Below, piece by piece: positions 52,455-63,117 of a stretch of DNA of 64,000 bases. How positions within the stretch are numbered: the first letter of the stretch is position 1; each line of letters opens with the position of its first letter. The position numbers and the translations under genes are program-made. This stretch comes from Plumapathes pennacea (Eukaryota > Cnidaria > Anthozoa > Antipatharia > Myriopathidae): contig OZ038464.1 of assembly GCA_964036295.1 (NCBI GenBank), forward strand, positions 3,352,501 to 3,416,500. Direction: 5' to 3'. Below the pieces are notes generated by a model that did not search any database, was not told the origin of the DNA, and worked only from the letters and a program-made list of their open reading frames with translations.

Positions 52455-54727
52455 CTGTAAGACAGAAAGAAGTATAACTATCAAGGACCGTCACAAAGTG
52501 GAATATCTTAAAGAGGACGTGGACGAAGTGTTTTGTATAGTTACACATTACTACACGTATATATGTACTGTACCTGCAGGTGGCTCTTTGCACTGATCCT
52601 CGTGTGACTGAGGATTTGCGACAGATGGATCAGGCTGTGCTGTTGATTGATCAAACAAGAAGAAGTGTATAGGAAAAGAGCAAAGTTTGTGCTACATAAT
52701 AACGACAAATAGATCGCAAATCTGTTAGAGCAAATCATTATTTCAACCTGAAAGCTGGGAGTTGACAATCCACCAGTAATGCTGTTATTTTACATGTACT
52801 CTATTCCCATCCCAAAGCCTCTATAATCAACTAGTACACATTTTCAAACTGTAAGCATGTGTGTGCATCATTGTACCTGGGCAAGGTTCCTCTGCCCTTT
52901 TTCTCTTGTCATGTTCCTCTCGTGGCTCAGAATATGTGACTGGTGTAGCAGGAAGTGCTGTTGATTGTTCAAAAGAAGCTAAAACTGTGAGTAAATACAT
53001 CTACAGTGAACTCTCCAAGGCAGACACCCTTGGGATAAAAACAGTGAGAGGATGACTTACATGAACAGTGCTTCATTGTATCCTGTCGCTGTTCACATTC
53101 ATCATCACTCTGCAAGAAAACCAGATACTGATAAACCAATACAACTATGAATGTCTTATCTACCGTAAAAGTTCGAATAAGCGCCCTCCTTCCGATAAGC
53201 ACCCCCTCTCGAATAAGCGCTCCCCCCCTACTGCGTTTTTTTTTAATAAGCGCCACCACCCCACCCCTTTTCTTGCTGTTTGAATGATTAACCGGTACTC
53301 AATGAAAAGAACTACGTGAAATAATATCAATCAACAGTAACTTTATTACGGGCTTCTTTTGTTGACTGAAACGACACCAGGGTACTCTGGAAAATCCTTC
53401 TTATTGTTCCAGTTCTTGTTAGGCTGTTGTGTTTTCTATGGACTCAGATTGCAATGGTTTTTTAAAAATTAAATAAGCGCCCCCTTCTGAATAAGCACCC
53501 CCTTCGACTCCCAAAAATTTAAATAAGCACCCTGAGTGCTTATTCGAATTTTTACAGTATCTTCAGCTGATTTTAGTCAAATCCCCCCCCCCCCCCCCCC
53601 GAGGGGGGATAGATATAGGATAAAATAGAATCAAATTCCCCATATTAAGTGCTTTGACAACATTCCAAGTTGGCCAATACAAGTAAGGTCCTCAAGTCAA
53701 ATTCCCAAGGGTGGGGATCACAAGAACAATCAAATGTGCCCCCACTGCAACCCCTTGAGATTAACATTGATAGTGTGCAAAACATTCATACAATGTATAC
53801 TGACATAAGTAATTTTCTTGAAATTTTGTACAAACTGTGAAAACTGGATTAAATATGGACACCACCAGGGCCACACTAGTATCTTAACAGGGTCTGTCAA
53901 ATTTTGTCATGTACAATAACTATAAAGTATACAATGTAACAAATCATCAAAAACCAAAAAATGCCTTAGACTCTAAGTTGTTGAGAGCATGTAACATTAC
54001 ATGATAAGGTTCTTTTTTAATGATGTTTAGTGCAATACTTCACGTAATCAATAACTGCACACTGTACTGGAAAAGCTGTTAGCAACTACCCAGGTTGAGA
54101 ATCTTAACTAAGATCTTGACAAGATCTTAGCAAGATCTTACAGGATCTTACAAGATCTTACAGGATCTTGCAAGATCTTGCCAAGATGTTCAACCTGGGT
54201 AAAGTGTCTGTATTAACTGGGTTGCCTTTGTGTGTTTTTTTGGGACACGAAAAAGTGTCCATTGTCCATGTTATCCATTGTCCATATTAAGCAGTTTTAT
54301 TTTATAAGCATTTGAATGAGTTTCTGTCAGACAAAATAACATGTCCATAATAAACGGGTTTTCCGTATTAACTGGGCACCCATCTCTGTATCTGCTTCAA
54401 TGACTCACTTAACACAATGATCTGCTGAACATGCACGTACTGTATTTACCTTTTGATTCACCTGCCCAGTACAAAATCTTTGTACCAGATCATGACGACC
54501 TTCTTCTCTTAAAGCTTCAGAAAGTTTCTCATATGTTGCATCATTTCCAAGCTTTTTTCGCCACTCTACCAGTGCATGGAGTGCTTTCCTAACTGGGGTT
54601 GGGTTTGATGCATTGAGATCAATGTTATCAACTGTCTCGATGTCCAAACCAAGTTGTATGGCAAGAGAATGCCAACATGCAGGAATTTGTTTGGCCAACT
54701 TGTTCAGCTCTCTATCAGATGGCACAC
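49429..54727 (-). CDS. NLR immune receptor: Death - linker - NACHT - LRR
   Basis: Intracellular pattern receptor of the NACHT-LRR class; the Death domain is expected to recruit downstream adaptors after nucleotide-dependent oligomerisation. Exons on the minus strand: 54727-54450 (or -54462), 53109-53061, 52984-52877, 52639-52574, 52454-49429 (stop TAG). Phases agree (1, 0, 1, 1, 1). About 1170 residues here; at least one 5' exon lies further right and was not identified, so the start is missing. The middle exons code for a low-complexity linker. Introns hold two MITEs (53161-53559, 54087-54201) and a C tract (53582-53600). Cnidarians carry large families of such genes; the exact ligand cannot be inferred. 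Frame is intact throughout, so probably functional. Confidence 0.9.
52574..53109 (-). CDS. NLR gene: three small linker exons
   Basis: 53109-53061 (SDDECEQRQDTMKHCS), 52984-52877 (ending RKRAEEPCP) and 52639-52574 (AQPDPSVANPQSHEDQCKEP). The last two are related: both follow the sequence for F(E/D)QSTA with acceptor-like CAATCAACAG|CA, and both end CC(A/T)…G|GTACA. The middle exon could start at 52984, 52978 or 52957, all in the same phase, so alternative linkers are possible. Confidence 0.7.
53161..53559. mobile_element. MITE in NLR intron, ~24-bp TIRs
   Basis: TACCGTAAAAGTTCGAATAA-GCGC at the left; GTGCTTATTCGAATTTTTAC-AGTA at the right. Inner GAATAAGC(G/A)CCCCC words repeat in both halves. 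TA-type ends as in Tc1/mariner derivatives. Confidence 0.88.
54087..54201. mobile_element. 115-bp MITE of AAGATCTT words in NLR intron
   Basis: TACCCAGGTTGAGAATCTTA and, inverted, TAAGATG-like end GATGTTCAACCTGGGTA enclose seven (A/C)AAGATCTT palindromes. The following 54215-54390 (GTGTCCATTGTCCATGTTAT…CCATAATAAACGGGTTTTCC) is another decayed TIR element. Confidence 0.8.
54450..54727 (-). CDS. NLR gene: Death-domain exon
   Basis: Reads VPSDRELNKLAKQIPACWHS, LAIQLGLDIETVDNIDLNAS, PVRKALHALVEWRKKLGNDA, TYEKLSEALREEGRHDLVQR-FC. Spacing of the W in helix 1-2, L-G-L, the hydrophobic helix with W-R, and the final A-L-x-x-x-x-x-x-D-L-x-x-x motif are typical of the Death-domain fold. Acceptor TACTCTAG at 54728; two possible donors 12 bases apart, both phase 0 (GGGCAG|GTGAAT at 54462; CAAAAG|GTAAAT at 54450). 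Confidence 0.88.
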
Positions 54728-55239
54728 CTAGAGTATACAGGGTGTTTAAACAGTAAACAACAATCATTTTCATTCTGCAGGTCACAAAGATCTTCACTGC
54801 TGCAGTGACACATTGACCTTACATAAAACAGTAGCTCTATACCACATTTCAGCTGCTATTGTTTCACATTTTTAACTCATGAATGCGAAGCATGAATAAG
54901 TTATTGCAGTTGGGGGACATTTCACTTGGTCGATCAATTGGTCAATTCTGTTAACAATGGCTTTATTATTCCCCTGGGATTAATTGTAACAATGGACTGT
55001 AATCTTCTGGTTTTTGTTAATTCCGCTGACCAGTGCATAAGGGTTCTGTAGGCAAACACATGGTAAATAGTATGGTGAACTATGAGAATACTTGACCAAT
55101 GAAACAGATGTAAGGATGTTAAGAATCACAAAAGCACTAAATTGATCTTTCATGTTCAGAGTCCTTTGATTCTCAAAGAAAATGTTCTTGAAAATTTAAA
55201 CCGAACAGCAGCCTTCACCTGGATTTTACAATTCAACTA
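54728..55239. other. Upstream of Death exon; no exon identified
   Basis: Expected to be NLR intron or promoter. A further 5' exon ending phase 1 is needed but none could be picked with confidence. Confidence 0.35.
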
Positions 55240-56945
55240 GACTGGCGTTGCCAGTGAGCTCGCAGCGTTAGTTGGGTCGAGAGCAGAATAAACTAAAATG
55301 GAAAGCAAGGACAAGAGCGGAACTTCCAGGAGACCAGTTTCTCACCAGAAATATATCACACAGTATAGAGAACTTGGCTTTTGACACCTTGCTTAAATGA
55401 AACCAGATTAAATTATAAATTTATCATTACAACACTCATACACTTGGTTCTTAAAGGTTGAGCGACTCTGCATTTTGAGCTTAGAAGCGAAACAGTTACC
55501 CACCGAGTAAGTCTGAGTAATGCGTGACTTGTCTTTTTATGAATCAATTTTGACAGTTTGAATTCGAACACTTAATTCTAATCAGAGGCCACGATTATTC
55601 CAGCCTTCGCTTCAATACTAGTCTGTCTTGTTTTTTAACTGAATGCATTTCACTTCTATCAGGCTTTCGAGTATTTGTGCTTTGTAACAAAATATAAAAT
55701 TGAAAGTGAGGAATGTGACACCAGCCCAACACGAGACTTGTTTACAATATTATTGTGGTTTTGTTCACAGCGTGTTCAGTCCATTTGTGACTGCAAACTC
55801 AATGCTCGGGACTATTTCAGTGTATTTTTCATTTCTAGTATACACACAGGGCAGCCCAGGATCCGAGGGTTTGTCTGTCACGCAGTGATATGTGATACCT
55901 TTGTTATTACGAAAGAACATGACCTTTGGCAATTATAAAGAAATGTATGGGGATTTTGGTCGTTCGCCGAACGGCGGTCTTCGGCAACGATTGAACTTAA
56001 AAACTGGCTAAATATGTTTAGTTGCGCGTCATCTTACCTCTCTCTGAATGTCAGCTTGCTGCGCTCGCTGGAACCGGTAAAAATTTCCGGGCGAAATTCT
56101 GACATCTCTTCTTATGCACAATCAAATTCGACTCTTATTTCTAATCAGAGGCCACGATCAATCCAGCCTTCGCTTCAATACTTGTGTGTTTTATTGTATT
56201 TTAAAACTGAATGCATTTCTTCTATCAGGCTTTCGAGTATTCGTGCTTTGTAACAAATATAAAATTGAAAGCGAGGAATGTAACACGAATCATGTTTAAA
56301 ATATTATTGCGGTTTTGTTCAGTGTGTTCACAGTGTGTTCAGTCCATTTGTGACTGCAAACTCAATACTCAGGACTATTTCGGTGCATTTTTCATTTCTG
56401 GTATACAATGACCATTGCGAAACAAAGGCTACATGATCGAATGAAAGAAACATTTCAACAGGCAATGTACGATAAGCAGAAGAATTTTAAGAGGCAACAG
56501 ATGTCATGTACAGAGTGAAGCATAAATCGCCATTGTTTTGCGGCTAAAGCTCATCGTAGCTTTGGTTTCCGTTTTCGGCTTGTTTTCTTCCCAGAAGTAT
56601 TTCGTGTCGCCACAGAAAGTTTAGTCGGGACTAAATATTTAGCGGCTACAGAGATATTTGCAATCCCCCAGCGGTATCCACCAAACATCTGTTTACGGCT
56701 ATTCTCAAAGCTTCCACGGTGAACTAAAGAACACAAGCCAAAATCGTTCCCTAACATCCAGTTTATCAGTGCGTGTTTGGCACAAACCCAAACGGTGTTG
56801 AGTTTGGATTAAATGCAGTTAACTTTTACACACAAGTACCGAGCAATTCATAGCCACACTCAAGTTGTTTAACGAAGTCAATTACGTCATTGCATATCAT
56901 GTGATAATCTGAACCAATCACCGTGTGCTTCTCGACCGAAAAAAA
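55240..56945 (-). repeat. Dispersed ~1.1-kb repeat, copy 2 (inverted, no SINE)
   Basis: Reverse-complement sister of 18530-19990, including the nested CACTCCC MITE (55330-55497). An internal stretch is duplicated: 55580-55850 recurs at 56135-56408 (AATCAGAGGCCACGAT, CCAGCCTTCGCTTCAATACT, CTATCAGGCTTTCGAGTATT, CAGTCCATTTGTGACTGCAA). At the SINE position the sequence is uninterrupted (GAAGTCAATTACGTCATTGC near 56875). Confidence 0.85.
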
Positions 56946-58162
56946 AAAAGGAAAAAATAAATAAAAATAAAAATTTGCGTTTTTAAGCTCGCGTTGGGCC
57001 CCAGGCATACAATTCAATTATTGATCAAAAGCCTTTTAGTACTTTTGAACCAAAGCGTTGGCAAAATCAGAGTACTTGTATGGCTTCACTGCTTTTATTT
57101 TCCAATGCTATGTAAAGCTATAGCATTTCTCATTCACAAATTGGCTCACAGGAGCCTTTGACTGAGATACAGGTTTTAAAAGGGCAAAAAATTGTCTGAA
57201 ATAGGGTAAGAGTTTTCAGAACTGTGCAGATCACACACAAATTATGAGAAGTTCAAGTATAAACCCCAACAGCCGGCTTCCTTTTCCCCATTGGTTGATC
57301 AAAGTATGGCAGTTGCAGCTGAAAATATATGTTCGAGTGTCCTATAGCCTGCATGTATAAATATATTCCCAGCTGCAGACACAGCACAATTGCTAATAAT
57401 TAGTCCATGCTTTGATTGAGATAAGAACTTAGCCACTGATCTAATGTCAAGAAAACTTTCTGAGCTTGCTTGATAAACATTTAGTCCAACTTTAATACAC
57501 TGTTCTTAACGATTTAAGAGTCGTCATTAAAATGCCAGAATGGTCGACGGTCCCATGTTAATATATTCACAGTGAAATATTAACACATACTGACTCACCT
57601 TTGAGTGCTTCCATTTAATTACAGCTGTGCCTGAAGTGAAATCACAAGGATATAGCGTTATGGCCGGATCTTCATTATATAAACAGTCGAAAAGCCAAGT
57701 CAATAACACTCACCAGTCGCTCGATCAACGTCGAGTTTCGTATTCACGTTTTCCTCTTTCTCCTTATTCGCTCTCACAATTGAGGTATTACGGTGTATAC
57801 ATATGTGAAAACTAACAAAAAGAAAGCGTGGAAGTGAAAAAAGCGCACATTTTTAGGTTTCGACAGGGACTGCTTCCGTGTCAGGTTCCGTCTGGCACAG
57901 ACTGGCACAAACATCGCCTTGGAGACTGAGCACTAGCCAGGAGATTGGGTCCAACTGCGCCTGTCTGTCTGTCGCATATGATCCTCTTGCCTCTGTGTAA
58001 TGGCCTCTTTCTGTGTCAGTCTCCTAGATCACTCCAAATGTCCCCCTCACGGCCCCAAATTATTTTCCTTGTTTCTTAATAGGTCTTCTTACGGTACCCG
58101 ATCAAATCAAATCAGATCGAAACTTCGACACAGTCGGCTTACATACATACATACCACAGGCG
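56946..58162. other. Intergenic
   Basis: No gene recognised. 57180-57230 (GTCTGAAATAGGGTAAGAGT) is a fragment of the ACTCCCATATA repeat family. 57880-57930 has GGTTCCGTCTGGCACAGACT. Short frames only. Confidence 0.35.
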
Positions 58163-58665
58163 ACACAAGCTCGGTGACGAAATGTTGCGCAACTCAAGAT
58201 TATAAGGAAATGTATGGGGATTTTACCGATCCACGGAAAATCACAGAATTTGAAAATGAAACTCAAATAAACGTTCGCTACCTGTTAGCGTGTCAATTTA
58301 AAGCCGCCCGGCGGCCCAAGCTCGATGACGAAATGTTGCGTAACTCAAGATTATAAGGAAATGTATGGGGATTTTACCGATCCACGGACACAGAATTTGA
58401 AAATGAAACTCAAATAAACGTTGCAACCTGCTAGTAGTTGTCTCCTGTGTCCCTTGTATCAATTTAAAGCCGCTGCGGCCAGTATTAGTGGTAGACTGGC
58501 CGCAGCGGCTTTAAATTGACACGCTAACAGGTAGCGAACGTTTATTTGAGTTTCATTATCAAATTCTGTGATTTTCCGTGGATCGGTAAAATCTCCATAC
58601 ATTTCCTTATAATCTTGAGTTACGCAACATTTCGTCACCGAGCTTGGGCCGCCTGTGATACATAC
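58163..58665. repeat. Triplicated ~160-bp unit, third copy inverted
   Basis: Units at 58163-58316 and 58319-58487 run forward; 58490-58665 is the reverse complement. Shared words: AAGCTCG(G/A)TGACGAAATG, TTATAAGGAAATGTATGGGG, ACCGATCCACGGA, AACTCAAATAAACGTT. Units two and three meet at a palindrome (TTAAAGCCGCTGCGGCCAGT…ACTGGCCGCAGCGGCTTTAA). CATA runs lie at both outer ends (58141, 58666). Confidence 0.88.
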
Positions 58666-59327
58666 ATTCATACATACATACTTTCTGCGATTCCTGCATA
58701 AACTATCGCATTGGAAGACTAGTTTGACTAGTGACGAAAAGAGTTTCCAGAAACTAGTCAAAACAGCGTGCGATTCGACTTAGCAAGACAAAGTTCATAG
58801 TCACAATTTAAAGTCCAAAACAGAGATTACGGCGGGATGATAATGCGCCAAAACATTCAAGACAAGCAAGACACGTAAGGTGTAGATTTTCCATTTTTTC
58901 TACTCGCTCTTTCATAACTTTTTGGTGAAGTATTGAAACAGACCAGGAGAAGAGTACTATTTGCTAAGTGAATTTATTGTCAAATTGAAGAGGTTTCGAC
59001 AACAGAATGTGACATAAATCTCATTATTAACTTCGTCGTTGAGTGTAACAGAAACGCTTTTTATCTTAAACCGGATTTCTTTGGCTGAAACCTCCACGCG
59101 CTTTCTATTTTTAAGTTATGTGTAGAATTTATACCGCACCGATCACATGTCCTGCCCGCGCAGTAAAAATAGCTTATCACGTTTGGTGATAAGACCCTTT
59201 ATATGTGAGCACTCAAACATGGTTTCAAAGTGCAGGAAATGCTATTCCAGAGACCTGGGATTCCAAAATTTTGCCGATTTTATTATATGTCCATTATTAA
59301 TAATTTTCACAATCAGTTTTACTTGGT
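58666..59327. other. 3' flank of TRDMT1
   Basis: No gene recognised. An AT-rich stretch; the transcript end of the minus-strand methyltransferase probably falls here, but no clear AATAAA was picked on that strand. Confidence 0.3.
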
Positions 59328-62300
59328 TCATTCACAGTTATCTTTCGCTTCATCAATGATCGTATCATTACTCGTACCTCTCAGCAGACACTTTAAGAGC
59401 TCGGCGACAACTCGTACATTTAGGCTGTTTCCAAGAAGGCGGTATTGTTGCTTGACAGTGATCTCGGGCGGAAAGCCTTTAGGAGAGAAACAAAGAAGTG
59501 AATGCGACAAAGTCATTTTTTCTTCTAACCCTTTCACTCCCAAGCTCAAAATGCAAATTCTCTCAACCTTTCAAAAAGAAAATGTATGAGTGATGTAGTG
59601 AGAATTGATGGTTTAATCACCTTTCATTATAGCAAACTGTCAAAAGCTAAGTTCTCCCTACTGTATCATATGTTTCTGGTGAGAAAGTGAAGGAGAAAAT
59701 CGAAGTCGGTCACTCTGGAGTGAAAGGGTTAAGTTACCAGGGAGAGACCGAGTACGATATCATAGGGGACTGAGTATGAGAAGGAATGGACCATGGTGAC
59801 TTTGCACGAAAGGGGACTACAATAACCCCGCTATCTCGAACTGGGTTTCTTGAACTCCCCGCTATCTCGAACGGAATCCGATTTCCCTCGGAAATAAACT
59901 TGATAGACCTTGGTAGAACCCCGCTATCTCGATCCCCCACTATCTGGAATTAATATTTATTATATACATACTGAGACATACTCACGAAAAAGCCATATCG
60001 TAAAATTTCGTACGCAAATGAGTTCTAGCCAATGAGAGGCCGCGAACGACGCTTTTCACACGTGAAAAAAATCGTTCGTCCAATCACAAGCTGCGAACGA
60101 CGATTTTTCACTACTTTTAAAGGGTTTCCCGGTCCCATCATAAATGTCTCAGTATGTATATAATAAACAGAAAACATCATGGAAAGTGCTTTGTACAGTT
60201 TTTATTCACTCGTTGTTCCGTATCATAAAACTCACTCGCTCGCAAAGCCTCGCTCGTTCGTTTTATGATACTTCACAACTCGTGAATAAAAACCGTACGC
60301 GCGCACTTTCCATGAAGTAATCTCTATATACCACACAAGTGAATAGTGCTTTTCGCGCGCTCTGATTGGCTCCTCAATCTCGGAATATCAAGTATTATTA
60401 CACGACTTCACATTTTCGAGTGCAAATACGGGCCAAAACGAGTGCAAAGATGGTAGCGTATTGCACTCGTCAGGAACCAGATCAACTGGTTTATTAGCTT
60501 ACGTGATCAGTTTTCGCAAGCAAAGTTTACGAACGCGTCATTTTTTTGTTCCATTTTGCGAGAGGCGAGAATGTTTGCCCTGCTTCGTTTGTCGTGTAAT
60601 AAACAATTTATTACACGAAAAGTCGTGCAATACGGCTGTATTTTTACTCGTCAGTTTTATTTTTTCTCGCCTGAAGCAGGCTCGAAAAAATAAAACCGAC
60701 TCGTAAAAATACTCCGCCGTATTGCACTCCTTCCCGTGTAATAACCTCTTTCTATTCACCTCCCGGCGGCTTCCGGTAAAACAAAATGGCGCGCGAGCCC
60801 AATTTTTGCTAATTTTTGTCGGAAATAAAATAGCTATTTGGGAGTTGGCTATTAAACTTGTGTGGTATATACTAAAACAATTATTTCTCGCTTCCCTTGA
60901 GAGTTGGAGAAAGCAGGGGTTCTACAGTATTTACATTCTTGACCTTATATGGTAATGGATCAAATGACATAGTTTTACCTTTGTTTCACTGTTATCGTTT
61001 CGGGATTTTCTAGGTAAGGGTCTCCTCTTGTATTCTTTTATTTTTTTTATTTTTTTTTTGGTAACGGTCTTTACCCCTTTGATTTTTTTTGTTTTGCACA
61101 TTTTAAAGGTAACGGTAACCCCCTCCCCCTGTTTTGTTTTCTTTGTTCTTGCACTGTTTTGGTAAGGGTCCCCTCTTCCAGTCTTTTATACAAAGGCTTT
61201 ATTCCTAAATTTCTGGATGCAAATCAATCCTGAGAGTGAATATGACCGCCGAGCTGAGTTATTAAGAGTACAGCGGTAAATAAAGAGTGAACGGGACAAC
61301 TTTGTATTTCTCACAATAAAGCTGACGTGGCTACTGTGAACGATAGTTGGCTCATGTATGGTGCACTCCTCAGTTATAACCTCACCCCCACCCCCACTCC
61401 CCCCCCCCCCCCCCCCCTTACAAAGTTGTATAAGTGTAGGACTTGTAAAATGTGTTCGTAATAGAGCGGTTTTCGGATGACTGTCGAAAGTAATCGTGTG
61501 ATTGCTTTGGTTTTGCGTTTGCTACGCTTTCTGATTGGTCCACGCAAGTTTGGCAGCATTCTCAACCAATCAGGAACAAAACCAAAGCCAAAACCAAACA
61601 CTTCTCACGCAAGTGATGGCGTGTAGTCGCATTGCTGATTGGAAAGTAAAACCAAACGCAAGACCAAACGTGAATTACTTTGGCTTCTGACTGGCTGAAC
61701 TGTTTTCCCTCAGTCTCTGTGATTGGCCTGTGTGATTACTTTGGTTTTGGTTTTCGACAGTCATCCGAAAACGGCTCTAACAAGCCAGACTTTCTTTAAT
61801 AAAAGCTCCCTTGTTTGGGCTTTAGCTTCATCACTCACTGAATGACTGCGGAAGGCACTGCAGGTTTGCGACCTCTCGTGGTGTAAAATATCTCAGTCCC
61901 AACACGGACAAGATCGCAGCCTTTTGTTCCTCTTTTCCGCTCTCTCCCAGCAGTCGATAACTGTTAAATATCTCCACATCCTACACAAACAGAGAGACAA
62001 ATGAGAGAAAACGTGTGTTTGTATTTACAGCACATCAGGAAATCAGTGTAAATCAATGCAAGGAAGTCACTGTACAGTTCGAGTACCCGACGGGACAGAT
62101 CGATTTTCATGACCTTTACACACATGTTCCCACATAAAATATAGTACCTCATTCCACTGGCCAACAAACTCAAAACCTATCAAAACGAGATCTTTGAGCA
62201 AAATCTTTCCATTTTCAAAACGGTGCCGGCTAAGTTGTTCAGAGCTCCATTAAGCTAATCCAGGATCAACTTCTTCACCGACAAACTAAAGGGTTTTTAT

Positions 62301-62634
62301 CATAGACCAACTAAAAAACGTAATTTAGCCCAAGTCCTTTATAGTTGTTAACAAAACCTTATCATTTTCAGGCCTAAAAATGACAAAATAGTTTCGGCCT
62401 AATCTATGATTACCCTAATCGTGTGATGAAAAAATGGACCCTTGATTAATCTTATTCAGGATGAAACAAAATATTTTTCTCGATACCAGTTGACCAACAA
62501 ACTTCCGAGGTCCGAGTGAAATTTTATGAAATCATGGCAAGTGTAAAGAGAAAGAAAATCATTCCAGATTGTTACTTACATCAACTTCCGACACCTTCAG
62601 GACAGACCCGGTCCCTTCAGCATAGTGGCCATAG
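59328..62634 (-). CDS. TRDMT1: tRNA (cytosine-5)-methyltransferase, DNMT2/TRDMT1: last three exons
   Basis: DNMT2 enzymes methylate C38 of tRNA-Asp and a few other tRNAs. Minus-strand exons 62634-62580, 61980-61839, 59476-59328 (stop TGA), phases 0 then 1, good GT-AG sites (GAT|GTAAGT; TTCA|GTGAGT; CCTAAAG|GC). Residues: YGHYAEGTGSVLKVSEVD; then LGLRYFTPREVANLQCLPQS; then FPPEITVKQQYRLLGNSLNV, RVVAELLKCLL. These align collinearly with the C-terminus of human TRDMT1 (YGSYIEGTGSVL…LRYFTPKEIANLLGFPPEF…ITVKQRYRLLGNSLNVHVVA). The block GNSLNV is the last cytosine-methyltransferase motif (X). The tail extends ~16 residues past the human end. Catalytic motifs I-VIII lie in exons beyond the right edge. 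Introns carry MITEs at 59525, 60429, 61472 and 62222. Confidence 0.93.
59525..59732. mobile_element. CACTCCC-family MITE in TRDMT1 intron
   Basis: CTAACCCTTTCACTCCCAAG to GGTCACTCTGGAGTGAAAGG-GTTAA; nearly complete, starting ~50 bases upstream of the last exon. Confidence 0.9.
59818..59950. repeat. Decayed pogo-like sequence
   Basis: TACAATAACCCCGCTATCTC-GAACT, CCCCGCTATCTCGAACGGAA, ACCCCGCTATCTCGATCCCC: relatives of the CGCTATTTCGAAC words in the elements at 39333 and 48668. Confidence 0.6.
60178..60315. repeat. Long hairpin, ~55-bp arms
   Basis: CATGGAAAGTGCTTTGTACA-GTTTTTATTCACTCG…GTATCATAAAACT faces TTTTATGATACTTCACAACT-CGTGAATAAAAACCGTACGC…GCACTTTCCATG, with CTCGCTCGCAAAGCCTCGCT in the loop. 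Probably a MITE. Confidence 0.82.
60429..60745 (+). repeat. ~320-bp dispersed repeat, copy 2
   Basis: Same orientation and nearly the same sequence as 35217-35535, including the internal hairpin; differences are scattered substitutions (CGTTAGG/CGTCAGG, ATCAATT/ATCAGTT). Confidence 0.88.
60746..61471. other. TRDMT1 intron; T-rich and C tract
   Basis: GGTAACGG/GGTAAGGGTC words with T runs repeat at 61012-61180; a C tract spans about 61389-61418. No exon seen. Confidence 0.4.
61472..61780. mobile_element. MITE, TTCGGATGACTGTCGAAA ends
   Basis: TTTTCGGATGACTGTCGAAA at the left and TTTTCGACAGTCATCCGAAA at the right are exact inverted ends. CTGATTGG words recur inside. Sister of 47271-47558. Confidence 0.9.
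62222..62440. mobile_element. Decayed MITE, sister of 40289-40520
   Basis: CATTAAGCTAATCCAGGATC…GGCCTAAAAATGACAAAATA…GTTTCGGCCTAATC…CCCTAATCGTG in TRDMT1 intron; ends degraded. Confidence 0.75.
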
Positions 62635-62642
62635 CTGCAAAC

Positions 62643-62698
62643 AAAAACAATGAAAAATCACACCACCACAACAACAACAACAACCACATCAACAACAA

Positions 62699-62733
<35 letters not shown>

Positions 62734-62854
62734 ACAACAACAACAACAACAACAGTTGACTCGGACAAATCGGGTGGTCAAAACGTCATTCATAGCAACA
62801 ACATCAGCCACAGCAACAGCACCGACAGCAACAACAAAAACAAAAACAACAACG

Positions 62855-62885
<31 letters not shown>

Positions 62886-62940
62886 AATCAGTTGAGTCTG
62901 ACAACTCGGTTGGTCAAAACGTCAGCCACAGCAACAACAG
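62643..62940. repeat. (CAA)n/(CAG)n microsatellite with duplicated spacer
   Basis: CAA and CAGCAA runs at about 62660-62755 and 62810-62888. The spacer CAGTTGACTCGGACAAATCG-GGTGGTCAAAACGTCA (62751) recurs as CAGTTGAGTCTGACAACTCG-GTTGGTCAAAACGTCA (62889). It lies just upstream of a TRDMT1 exon acceptor, hence intronic. Confidence 0.92.
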
Positions 62941-63117
62941 TTTTTTTCGGAAGACTATTCTAGCCCGGATAATCACAAAAAAAGCGAACAACAGCTTTTT
63001 CCGTACTTCGTACCTTTATAACATCAATGTAAACATGACAGCGACAGAGTGAAGTCAATACACAGTCTGCTGTCATTTTCAATGCTTGAATTTCTTACAT
63101 TCGCTATCCGAATTATC

